Shown here: in pieces, positions 34,957-43,168 of the stretch
Position numbering within the stretch: the first letter of the stretch is position 1
Layout: each line of letters opens with the position of its first letter
Assembly: GCA_004557245.1 (NCBI GenBank)
Contig: SFEL01000002.1
Coordinates: 62,001 to 126,000, forward strand
Source of the DNA: Clostridiales bacterium
GTDB lineage: Bacteria; Bacillota; Clostridia; Christensenellales; CAG-138
Length of the DNA stretch: 64,000 bases
Direction of reading: 5' to 3'
Program-made: the position numbers and the translations under genes
The notes under the pieces: model-generated
Told to the model about the DNA's origin: nothing
Seen by the model: the letters and a program-made list of their open reading frames with translations, nothing else
Databases searched by the model: none

Positions 34957-37017
34957 TCATATCTTATACATCACCCGATCCCGAAACTCCTGGAGCTTGC
35001 CGTCGTTCCAGTTGTCGATGGGCCGGTAATAGCCTGTGATGCGGCTGTAAACATCGGTATGGGCGCCGCAGACGGGGCATATGGGTTGATTGCCCATAAG
35101 ATAGCCGTGCTTCTGGCAGATAGAGAACGTGGGAGTAAGGGTAAAGTAGGGCAGCCGGTAATTTTCGGTGATCATGCGCACTATCTCGGCGGCACGCTGC
35201 CAGTCGGGCAGCGCCTGCTCTGTAAACACGTGGAACACCGTACCCGAGGTGTACATAGTCTGGAAGTCCTCCTGAGCGTCCAGCGCCTCGAGAAGATCAT
35301 CCGTAAAGTTCACCGGCATATTGGTGCTGTTGGTATAATACGGCGCGCCGTTCTTTGATGCGGTTATGATGTCTGCATAACGGGCCTTATCCTCCCGGGC
35401 CATGCGGTAGGCGGTGGATTCGGCGGGCGTCGCTTCGAGGTTATACAGGTGCCCGGTGCTAATCTGATAGGACTGTATGCGTTTGAGCATGTGCCTGAGC
35501 ACTTCCCTGGCAAAGCGCTGGGTACGAAGGTCGGCAAGGCCTTCGCGGAGCCATGATGCGTTAAGCCCCGCCTCGTTCATTCCCACTATGCCAATGGTGG
35601 AAAAGTGCCTGTCAAAATTCTGTATGTAGCGCTTCGTATAAGGGTACATACCCTCGTTCATTAGCTTGGTTATTATGCTGCGTTTAACTTCGAGTGATCG
35701 GGCAGCCAGATCCATAAGCTTGTCCAGCCGCCTGTAAAAGTCATCCTCGTCATCGGAAAGGTATGCAAGGCGGGGCAGATTCAGCGTAACGGCCCCTATG
35801 GATCCGCTGTTTTCTCCGCTGCCGAAGAAGCCGCCGGCGCGCCTGCGTAGCAGGGACTTATCCTCAACGTCCCTGAGCATATCCCGGACGTCTGTCTTGC
35901 TGAGGCCGCTCTTGTTATAGTTTGCAAAGTATGGCGTGCCGTACTTTGCCGCCATGCTGAACAGCAGCCGGTTATTGAGCTTATCCGACCAGTCGAAATC
36001 CTTATCTATTGCATAGGTGGGTATAGGGTACGCGAGGCCGCTGCCGTTGGCGTCGCCCTCCGTCATTACCTCCATAAAGGCCCGGTTAACGGTATCCATC
36101 TCGGCCTGACAGTCGCCGTAGGTGAAATCGGCCTCCCTGCCCCCTATTACGGGGTGCTTATCCTTCATATCCTCCGGCACCGTCCAGTCCAGCGTTATGT
36201 TGCTGAATGGGGCCTGCGTGCCCCAACGGCTGGGAGTATTGACGCCGAACACGAAGGTTTCTATGCAGTTCTTTACGTCCTTATAGGGCAGGCTGTCGGA
36301 TTTTACAAAGGGTGCAAGGCAGGTATCGAAGGAGCTGAAGGACTGCGCCCCCGCCCATTCGTTCTGCATGACCCCCAGAAAATTTATCATCTGGTTGCAG
36401 AGGGAATAAAGGTGCTTGGGGGGTTTGGAGTCTATCTTGCCCATCACGCCTCCCAGTCCTTCTTTTATCAGCTGCTCCAGGGACCAGCCGGCACAGTAGC
36501 CGGTAAGCATGGTAAGGTCGTGGAGGTGCATTTCGCCGCTGCGGTGGGCGGCGGATATCTCGGTATCGTATATTTCGGAAAGCCAGTAGTTGGCTGTTAT
36601 CGCGCCGCTGTTGGAGAGTATCAGTCCGCCAACGGAATAGGAGGCCGTGGCGTTTTCCCGCATACGGAGAGTTTTTTCATGGACGTAATTGTTTACCGTT
36701 TCCTTGTAGTCCAGTATGGTAGACTTGAGGTTGCGAAGCTTTTCGCGCTCCCGGCGGTAGATTATGTATGCCTTGGCAACGTCGGAGTACCCTGACTGTA
36801 TAAGTACCTGCTCGGCGCTGTCCTGTATGGCCTCTACGCTTATGAGGTCGTCCTTTATCTTATCCTCAAAGTCCGCGGTAACCTTCAGCGCAAGGAAGTC
36901 TATATCATTGGGATCCCAGGGCTTGTTGAGAGCGCCGAATGCCTTGGCTATTGCCCCGCTTATCTTGGCTATATCGAATTCGGCTACGCTGCCGTCCCGC
37001 TTTATCACCTTATACAT
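34957..37017 (-). CDS. nrdD: Anaerobic ribonucleoside-triphosphate reductase
   Basis: 686 aa. N-terminal ATP-cone (MYKVIKRDGSVAEFD) for allosteric control, the (beta/alpha) barrel, a zinc site CQKHGYLMGNQPICPVCG, and the glycyl radical loop RITGYYRPIDNWNDGKLQEF near the end. It reduces ribonucleotides to deoxyribonucleotides without oxygen. Its activase NrdG is not next to it; the gene 13 bases downstream encodes a DUF1003 protein. Two NrdR-like boxes lie upstream. The ribosome site is GGGGGAAG. Confidence 0.97.
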   Translation of the reverse strand: MYKVIKRDGSVAEFDIAKISGAIAKAFGALNKPWDPNDIDFLALKVTADFEDKIKDDLISVEAIQDSAEQVLIQSGYSDVAKAYIIYRREREKLRNLKSTILDYKETVNNYVHEKTLRMRENATASYSVGGLILSNSGAITANYWLSEIYDTEISAAHRSGEMHLHDLTMLTGYCAGWSLEQLIKEGLGGVMGKIDSKPPKHLYSLCNQMINFLGVMQNEWAGAQSFSSFDTCLAPFVKSDSLPYKDVKNCIETFVFGVNTPSRWGTQAPFSNITLDWTVPEDMKDKHPVIGGREADFTYGDCQAEMDTVNRAFMEVMTEGDANGSGLAYPIPTYAIDKDFDWSDKLNNRLLFSMAAKYGTPYFANYNKSGLSKTDVRDMLRDVEDKSLLRRRAGGFFGSGENSGSIGAVTLNLPRLAYLSDDEDDFYRRLDKLMDLAARSLEVKRSIITKLMNEGMYPYTKRYIQNFDRHFSTIGIVGMNEAGLNASWLREGLADLRTQRFAREVLRHMLKRIQSYQISTGHLYNLEATPAESTAYRMAREDKARYADIITASKNGAPYYTNSTNMPVNFTDDLLEALDAQEDFQTMYTSGTVFHVFTEQALPDWQRAAEIVRMITENYRLPYFTLTPTFSICQKHGYLMGNQPICPVCGAHTDVYSRITGYYRPIDNWNDGKLQEFRDRVMYKI

Positions 37018-37054
37018 CCAGCTTCCCCCTGAACCCCGTTGAATTTATATTACT

Positions 37055-37103
37055 ATACTATATTTCGTGCTGTCATTGCAAGGACTCGCACAATATATTG
37101 TTA
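37055..37103 (-). promoter_or_regulatory. Tandem NrdR boxes at the nrdD promoter
   Basis: Box 1 at 37088-37103, GCACAATATATTGTTA, matches the NrdR consensus ACACWATATATWGTGT at 13 of 16 positions. Box 2 at 37055-37070, ATACTATATTTCGTGC, matches at 12 of 16. Centres are 33 bp apart, about three helical turns. A possible promoter is TTGCAA (37081-37076) with TATAGT (37057-37052), so box 2 overlaps the -10 side. NrdR is the known repressor of ribonucleotide reductase genes. Confidence 0.65.
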
Positions 37104-37158
37104 TGTTTCATATTTCATGGCATGGTCATAAAATTTTATAATCGCGGGGCGGCCTTTG

Positions 37159-37167
37159 TGGTATAAT
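37159..37167 (+). promoter_or_regulatory. Extended -10 promoter of the 37174 gene, probably leaderless
   Basis: TG-G-TATAAT with six bases to the ATG at 37174, the same spacing as at holA. No ribosome site is present. Confidence 0.55.
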
Positions 37168-37173
37168 TCAAGC

Positions 37174-39051
37174 ATGAACGGAAGCATTTTTTCGAATATG
37201 ATGGCTGTGCTGTATCTCGCGGCGTTCATCGCCGCAGGTCAGTTGTTGTCCCGTTGGGTATTCTGCCGCAGCCCCAGGGTAGTGCGCATCACTCTGGGCG
37301 CCGCTCTGAGCCTTCTGATGCTCATGTGGCTGCCGGCGCTTTTTTCATTCGGGCTGGGTTTTACGCTCCTTTCGCAGCTGCTGGCTTTGGCCGTTGCTGT
37401 CGCCACAGGCTTCATCTCTGCAAAGAAGGCCGTAAAGCCGCTTATGGCTATGCGCGAGCCTGAGCTCAGGCCTTATCTCTGCTGCGTAATACCAACCGTA
37501 TTACTGCTGTGCGGCCTGACGTTATCGCATACTCTGCCTCACATGACGGACGGCGGCCTCGGCTCCGGCCAGTGTACCTACGGCGACATGTGTATGCATC
37601 TGGGCATAATCTCCTCCATAACCCGGCAGGGCTTCTTCCCTCCGGAATACTCCATAATGGCAGGGCAGCCCATGAGCTACCCCTTCCTGTGCGACAGCGT
37701 ATCCTCTACCTTCTACACCCTTGGCGCGTCGCTGAGGCTCAGCTACATACTTCCCATGATACCGGCATTTTTCTCGGTAGTATCCGGGGTATACCTGTTC
37801 TTTGAGGACTGGTTCAAGCGGGCGGACAAGGCTGTGTTGGCATTCGTGCTGTTTTTCATAGGCGGCGGTTTCGGCTTCGCCTACTTCATGGACGGGCTGA
37901 GGACAGACCCCTACAACTTTACCCGCATATTCACCGAGTTTTATGAGACGCCCACAAATCTGGTGGGTGAAAACGTGCGCTGGGTAAACGTGATAGCTGA
38001 TATGCTGGTTCCCCAGAGGGCTACGCTGTTCGGCTGGAGCGTACTTTTCCCCTGCCTGTACCTGCTGCGCCGGGCGGTGTTCGATAATGACGCCGGCCTG
38101 TTCCTTCCGCTGGGAATAATGGGCGGCTGTCTGCCGCTTATACATACCCACTCGTTTTTGGCCCTCGGCCTTGTCAGCATACCGTGGTTTCTCAGGGCCG
38201 CATATAAGAATAACAGCATAATTAAGTTCGCTTTGTACGGCGTCATCGCGGTAGCGCTGGCAGCGCCCCAGCTGCTGTGCTTCACCTTCCGTCAGGCGGG
38301 CAGCTTTCTCACAGTCAACCTCAACTGGGCGAACGACACAGATACCTTTCTCTGGTTTTATGTCAAGAACCTTGGGCTGATATTCATACTGCTGCCCGTG
38401 GCATTTATCGCCGCAAAGAAGGAGGATAAGGAGACGTGGCTGGGCGTGCTGCTTCTATGGGTACTGGCCGAGATAATACAGTTCCAGCCCAACCCCTACG
38501 ACAACAACAAGCTGCTGTTTATATGGTTCGCCTTCTGCTGCGGCCTCGTGGCTTCTCTGCTCGTTGAGATATACGCAAGGCTCTCTGATATTAAAGGTCG
38601 GCGGCTGCTTGCCGGTATAGTCGTAACAGCCATGACGCTCTCCGGCGTGCTTACGCTGGGCCGTGAGGCGGTAAGCCAATATGAGCTTTTCCCAAAGGGC
38701 GAGATAGAAGCGGCGGAGTTCATCGACAAAAACCTTCCTGCGGACTGTATAATACTGACCGGCGTTCACCACAACAATGCCGTAGCGGCCCTCACCGGGC
38801 GCAATATTGTCTGCGGCTCATCCGCCTACCTCTATTACCACGGCTTTGACACATACGATCGCGAGCAGGACGTGGCCGCTATGTTTGAAAATCCTGAAAC
38901 CTCCGGAGAATTGTTTGAAAAATACGGCGTGGACTATATCTACATAGGCATAAACGAGCGCTGCAATTACAGCATATCACCTGAAAGCTTCGAAAACCTT
39001 GAGAAGATCTTCTCAAATGGCACCGCAGCGTTGTACAGATATAGCAAATAG
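37174..39051 (+). CDS. Large polytopic membrane protein, GT-C-like, unknown function
   Basis: 625 aa with about 12-13 membrane helices and a soluble C-terminal part of about 120 residues. A polar loop after the third or fourth helix holds TDGGLGSGQCTYGDMCMHL, and the repeated His/Asp residues recall the active loops of GT-C glycosyltransferases that use polyprenyl-phosphate sugars. I cannot place it in a named family. The C-terminal part, with DCIILTGVHHNNAVAALTGR and DYIYIG, resembles the ends of YfhO/STT3-like proteins. ATG 37174 is preferred to the upstream TTG because a -10 overlaps the latter. A terminator follows. Confidence 0.8.
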   Translation: MNGSIFSNMMAVLYLAAFIAAGQLLSRWVFCRSPRVVRITLGAALSLLMLMWLPALFSFGLGFTLLSQLLALAVAVATGFISAKKAVKPLMAMREPELRPYLCCVIPTVLLLCGLTLSHTLPHMTDGGLGSGQCTYGDMCMHLGIISSITRQGFFPPEYSIMAGQPMSYPFLCDSVSSTFYTLGASLRLSYILPMIPAFFSVVSGVYLFFEDWFKRADKAVLAFVLFFIGGGFGFAYFMDGLRTDPYNFTRIFTEFYETPTNLVGENVRWVNVIADMLVPQRATLFGWSVLFPCLYLLRRAVFDNDAGLFLPLGIMGGCLPLIHTHSFLALGLVSIPWFLRAAYKNNSIIKFALYGVIAVALAAPQLLCFTFRQAGSFLTVNLNWANDTDTFLWFYVKNLGLIFILLPVAFIAAKKEDKETWLGVLLLWVLAEIIQFQPNPYDNNKLLFIWFAFCCGLVASLLVEIYARLSDIKGRRLLAGIVVTAMTLSGVLTLGREAVSQYELFPKGEIEAAEFIDKNLPADCIILTGVHHNNAVAALTGRNIVCGSSAYLYYHGFDTYDREQDVAAMFENPETSGELFEKYGVDYIYIGINERCNYSISPESFENLEKIFSNGTAALYRYSK

Positions 39052-39058
39052 CGAATAA

Positions 39059-39095
39059 ATAACGGCACTGCTTATGAAGCAATGCCGTTATTTTA
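39059..39095 (+). terminator. Intrinsic terminator after the 37174 gene
   Basis: AATAACGGCA and TGCCGTTATT pair around an inner TGC/GCA, ending in TTTTAT. Confidence 0.8.
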
Positions 39096-39140
39096 TCTGT
39101 AAATGGCCCGCGCTGTTACCGCGGCAGTCTCTTGCCGCAC
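39093..39140 (-). repeat. 48-nt repeat, inverted copy of 46675-46722
   Basis: Read on the minus strand it matches 46675-46722 on the plus strand at 47 of 48 positions. In the other copy the sequence encodes the last residues (CGKRLPR, stop) of a zinc-ribbon protein; in this copy the same codons are intergenic. Both copies are followed by a hairpin terminator that begins AATAAC. Confidence 0.85.
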
Positions 39141-39183
39141 ACCCCACAGGGGGCCTTCTCTTGCCCCTGCGGGGCAATTTACC
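39099..39183. repeat. 85-bp palindromic element with imperfect terminal inverted repeats
   Basis: GTAAATGGCCCGC at the left end is nearly the reverse complement of GCGGGGCAATTTAC at the right end. Inside are the hairpins GCGGCA/TGCCGC and GCCCC/GGGGC, and the direct repeat TCTCTTGCC twice. It looks like a small REPIN- or MITE-type element; I see no transposase. Confidence 0.5.
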
Positions 39184-39244
39184 TTGTATCGCCAAATCCG
39201 AACAATGCCATAAGGGTCTTTAATAACCCTGGGCTTTATCTTTT

Positions 39245-40678
39245 TTAGCCCGCATAAGCCAGCTCTTCGAACCACTCGCTTTCGGGTACGCCGTCTATCT
39301 TCCATGTGAGATAGTCGTACTCATCTTCGAAGGCTTGGATGGTTATCTTTGAGGTGGTGCCGTCCTCCGCCATGAGATCCGCGTAACTTTGCATATCGGT
39401 GCCCATTATGAGGAATTTTTCGCCCTTCTTGCCCTCGGCGGTGCTGCCGTCGCCCATGGTGAGCTTGAGGCCGTCGCGGCTGAGCTTGAGGGCGGAATAG
39501 TCCCACGCCTCGGAGAAGTTCTGGTATACTACGGTGTAATCGCTGCTGCGCACGAAGGCAAAGTCGTCGCCGGAATCGCCGGTGGAGAGCATAAAGTCGC
39601 AGGTAGCACCGTGAGTACCCAAAATGTCTATGGTAGTCTCTACGCTTACGCCGCCGTTGCCGTAAACGCACTGCACTGTGCCGGTGATGAACGCCTTCTT
39701 TACATTGCCGTTATGCACGCGGTATACGAAGGTGACGTAATCGTCGGAGGCCGCGTCGCCGGTGACGTAAAGCTCAGTGTAGCCATCGCCAACGACGGTA
39801 TCGCCCACGTGTATGCAGCTTTCGTCAAGGCCGAGGAACCCCAGTTCGTCGGCGCTTTCCTTGCCGTTTATATTGAATTTTACGGTCACATTGTCGTCCT
39901 TATCCTGAACCACGGTGAATTTGACGGAATCGGCCTTGCCGTCGGAGGAGAGGGAGTCCTCGCTGTTAAGCTTTACGTCCTTCCACTGGTATATACCCAG
40001 CTCGTTTTCGTTTACGGCTGCTGTTACGCAGTACTTGAACTGGCCGGCAGTATCGCACTTTTCAAGGGTGAATACCATTCCGCCCAAGCGCTCGCCGCTG
40101 CCTAAATAAAGCCCGGTGCTTACCTTTACGGCGCTGCCGTCAGGTGTGATGCTATCTATCCTGGCTATTGTATCGCCCATATCGGAGGGGGCGAGTTTGT
40201 AAGCCTCTGCGGAATCGGTGAAGGTCACGGACTCGGCGAAGGAAGCGGCTATCTGGGGAATACTGCGGTCGCCGCCAAAGGCAGCGGCAGCGTAATCTTC
40301 CATTGTGGAAGCGGGCACTGTCACATATCCCTGCTCGTCGGTGGTGACGGTGGGCTCGGCAGTTTCCGGCTCTATGCTCATGCCCCAGTTCACGCCGGTA
40401 AGGTACAGCACAGACCATATGAGGTCATAGCTCTTGGCGTCGTATTTGGTGTCGCTGTCTATGCCTATGGAGCGCACTATGGAGTCCATTATGGGCAGCA
40501 TGGCGTTTATATTCCTGCCCTCTTCCTCGGATATGAACTCGCCGGTGTCATCTGCTTCGGGGGACGCAGTCTGGCCGCCCTCGGTACCGGGAGTTACGGG
40601 ATCTATGGCGGACTCCTTGGGCGCGCAGGCCGCAGCACACAGCATTACGGCAATTATTACAGCTAAAAGCTTTTTCAT
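39245..40678 (-). CDS. Secreted lipoprotein of unknown function
   Basis: 477 aa from ATG 40678, which has AAGGAGGAAATA just upstream; the frame upstream of it is not supported. Signal sequence KKLLAVIIAVMLCAAAC with a lipobox-like end (Cys18), then a Thr/Pro/Gly-rich acidic linker and a mostly beta, acidic domain with many Asp and Gly. I recognise no named domain. It should be anchored on the outer face of the membrane. Neighbours are a MATE pump upstream on the same strand and the repeat element at its 3' end; neither suggests a role. Confidence 0.85.
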   Translation of the reverse strand: MKKLLAVIIAVMLCAAACAPKESAIDPVTPGTEGGQTASPEADDTGEFISEEEGRNINAMLPIMDSIVRSIGIDSDTKYDAKSYDLIWSVLYLTGVNWGMSIEPETAEPTVTTDEQGYVTVPASTMEDYAAAAFGGDRSIPQIAASFAESVTFTDSAEAYKLAPSDMGDTIARIDSITPDGSAVKVSTGLYLGSGERLGGMVFTLEKCDTAGQFKYCVTAAVNENELGIYQWKDVKLNSEDSLSSDGKADSVKFTVVQDKDDNVTVKFNINGKESADELGFLGLDESCIHVGDTVVGDGYTELYVTGDAASDDYVTFVYRVHNGNVKKAFITGTVQCVYGNGGVSVETTIDILGTHGATCDFMLSTGDSGDDFAFVRSSDYTVVYQNFSEAWDYSALKLSRDGLKLTMGDGSTAEGKKGEKFLIMGTDMQSYADLMAEDGTTSKITIQAFEDEYDYLTWKIDGVPESEWFEELAYAG

Positions 40679-40768
40679 TATTTCCTCCTTAACAAAAACA
40701 AAAGATGAAGGGGACGCCTTCATCCTGCATTATAACACCCAAAACAGCGGCAGTGTTTTAATAATCCG

Positions 40769-42136
40769 TTAAGAGTTGGGCAGCTTGTCCATTGCCCTTT
40801 TGAACTGTATTGAAAACAGTATGGCGGTGAAGGTAACGGCAATAAAATCCGCAGCAGGTTCCGCCAAATATACCGCCATGGCCTTATCCGCCGGGAACAG
40901 GGCGGGCATGAGGTATATAAGGGGCAGGAGCAGCACGAATTTGCGCACCACCGCAACAGCTATTGAGGACTTTGCGCTGCCTATGGCGGTAAAGGTCATC
41001 TGGCATGCTATCTGTATGCCGAACATTAACATTACCGCGAAGTAACGCCGCATAGCCGACTGAGTAAATGCCGCAAGCTCTGCATTGGTAGTGAAAAGGC
41101 TTGTGAATACCTGGGGCAGCAGCATTATTATGAGCCACAGGGCCGTGGCGTATATAAGGCTGGATTTAAGCAGCAGCCTGAATGCCCCTCGAACTCGCTT
41201 GGCGTCCTTTGCGCCGTAATTGTAGCTCACTATGGGCTGTGCGCCCTGGCCCAGGCCCTGAAGGGGCAGCATGGCGAACATATTGATGCTGGAGAGTATA
41301 GTCATGGCTCCCACAGCTATGTCGCCGCCGTATTTAAGCAGCGACGTATTAAAGCTTACGGATATTATGCTTTCGCTGGATTGCATTATGAACGCCGCAA
41401 GACCCAGCGCAAGGCAGGGAAGTATTACCTTCGCTTTGAGATGCATGTTTTCTTTTTTAAGCTTGAGTATGGTTTTTTCGCTGCTGAGGAAGAAGAGCAC
41501 CCATACGCAGGATATACACTGGGAAATAATGGTGGCGAGAGCGGCGCCCCGTACCCCCATATCAAAGCCGAATATGAAAACCGGATCCAGAATTATATTG
41601 GATACCGCGCCTATAAGTACGGTGTACATGCTGGTCTTGGAGAAGCCCTGAGCGGTTATGAAGGCGTTCATGCCAAGGGTAAGCTGCACGAATATAGTGC
41701 CTGTGGCGTATATGTCCATGTACCCTACGGCGAATTCTATGGTGTCAGGGCTTGCACCAAAGGCGAGAAGCAGGTCCCGGTCCCATATCAAAAGCACCGA
41801 GGTGAGTATAGCTGATATTATTATCTGCAATACAAAGCAGTTGCCAAGTATATACTCTGCGGCGCTGTTGTCGCCGCGGCCCATGGCGATGGATGCCCGG
41901 GGAGCGCCGCCCATGGATACGAGGGCCGCGAAGGCGGATACTACCATTATGATGGGCATGCACACGCCCAGACCGGTCAGCGCGAGAGAGCCGCCCTCCG
42001 GCATGTGGCCTATATATATCCTGTCTACCATATTGTAGAGCATGTTGATTATTTGGGCTACTACGGAGGGTACCGCAAGTTTAAAAAGCAGCTTGCCCAG
42101 AGGCTCCGTGCCGAGGTATTGATTGTTCTTTTCCAT
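40769..42136 (-). CDS. MATE family efflux transporter
   Basis: 455 aa, 12 membrane helices. MATE pattern in LFKLAVPSVVAQIINMLYNMVDRIYIGHM and the equivalent segment of the second half, LGQGAQPIVSYNYGAKD. It belongs to a different subgroup (MepA/NorM-like) from the MATE gene at 32939. The substrate is unknown. The ribosome site is weak (AAAGAG). The 90 bases to the downstream lipoprotein contain no clear terminator. Confidence 0.92.
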   Translation of the reverse strand: MEKNNQYLGTEPLGKLLFKLAVPSVVAQIINMLYNMVDRIYIGHMPEGGSLALTGLGVCMPIIMVVSAFAALVSMGGAPRASIAMGRGDNSAAEYILGNCFVLQIIISAILTSVLLIWDRDLLLAFGASPDTIEFAVGYMDIYATGTIFVQLTLGMNAFITAQGFSKTSMYTVLIGAVSNIILDPVFIFGFDMGVRGAALATIISQCISCVWVLFFLSSEKTILKLKKENMHLKAKVILPCLALGLAAFIMQSSESIISVSFNTSLLKYGGDIAVGAMTILSSINMFAMLPLQGLGQGAQPIVSYNYGAKDAKRVRGAFRLLLKSSLIYATALWLIIMLLPQVFTSLFTTNAELAAFTQSAMRRYFAVMLMFGIQIACQMTFTAIGSAKSSIAVAVVRKFVLLLPLIYLMPALFPADKAMAVYLAEPAADFIAVTFTAILFSIQFKRAMDKLPNS

Positions 42137-42374
42137 AGTTCAGTTCTCTTTTCTCTTTAAATACACAAATAATTATATTCCCAAGTCTGCCGCTGTCAAA
42201 TAAAGTTCCAATTTGGGAGCATCAAAAAAGCCCGGAATGCGGCGTTTTTTTATAAAGTGGACAGAACTGAGCCACATATCTTTCACAATTAATGATTTGT
42301 TAATTTGATTTAAAGCGGATTACGTATTACAATGCAGTATAAGCCATATATGGCATAATGAGGAGTAGAATGCG

Positions 42375-43154
42375 ATGGAAAGCAAATCCACCGAGAAAAA
42401 GACGGCTGAGCAGAAGCCTATAATAGATCTGCGCAACGTTACCAAGGTCTACCGGGTGGGAAGCGTCGACGTCCATGCCCTGAGGGGAATAGACCTGCAG
42501 ATAATGCCCGGAGAATTCTGCTGCATAATCGGCAGGAGCGGCAGCGGCAAATCCACCCTTCTGAACATGCTGGCCGGCCTCGAGCCTGTGACCGGAGGCG
42601 AGGTAGTCATAAACGGCAAGCACCTTGAACGGATGAACCAGTCCGAGCTTATACTTTTCCGGCAGAAGTACGTGGGGTTCATATTCCAGTCCTTCAACCT
42701 CATGCCTTACTACACGGCCCTTGAAAACGTGGCGTTTCCGCTGTCGTTTCGGGGGGTGCCCTACGATAAGCGCATGAAGATGGCAAAGAAGGCGCTGAAA
42801 GACGTTGGCCTTGAAAGCCACATGAACCACATGCCGGGGCAGATGTCCGGCGGACAGCAGCAGCGGGTAGGCATAGCAAGGGCGCTGGTTACAGACCCGG
42901 ACATAATATTCGCCGATGAGCCTACCGGCAACCTTGACTCCAAAACGTCGGACGACGTGATGCGCAGCATGTGTGATACGGTAAAGAGCCACGGCAAGAC
43001 CTTCATAATGGTCACCCACGACCCAAATATGGCGGCATATGCGGACAAGGTAATAAACATACTTGACGGCCGCATAACGGATATATACTTCAATCGCCAC
43101 GAAACCGTAGGCGACAAGGCCGAGATCAGGGAAGAAATAAAGAAGGAAGCTTAA
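42375..43154 (+). CDS. ABC transporter ATP-binding protein, MacB/LolD type
   Basis: 259 aa. Walker A GRSGSGKST, Q-loop in FIFQSFNLMPYYTALENV, signature MSGGQQQRVGIARAL (M in place of L), Walker B DIIFADEPTGNLDSKT, and the H-loop MVTHD. It belongs to the family that powers FtsX/MacB-type permeases, which is encoded two genes downstream (44984). These systems work as mechanotransmission machines and not as ordinary importers. GAGGAG precedes ATG 42375. The 238 bases upstream are AT-rich and I could not fix a promoter. Confidence 0.93.
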   Translation: MESKSTEKKTAEQKPIIDLRNVTKVYRVGSVDVHALRGIDLQIMPGEFCCIIGRSGSGKSTLLNMLAGLEPVTGGEVVINGKHLERMNQSELILFRQKYVGFIFQSFNLMPYYTALENVAFPLSFRGVPYDKRMKMAKKALKDVGLESHMNHMPGQMSGGQQQRVGIARALVTDPDIIFADEPTGNLDSKTSDDVMRSMCDTVKSHGKTFIMVTHDPNMAAYADKVINILDGRITDIYFNRHETVGDKAEIREEIKKEA

Positions 43155-43168
43155 CACGGAGGAAAACA

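Noticed and set aside
39093..39305. A 70-codon minus-strand ORF next to the lipoprotein gene
   Set aside because: It runs through the palindromic element in another frame, has no ribosome site and no recognisable protein features.
42215..42262. Terminator-like GCCCGGAATGCGGCG followed by T7 upstream of the ABC operon
   Set aside because: Only three base pairs form cleanly, so this is not a credible intrinsic terminator.
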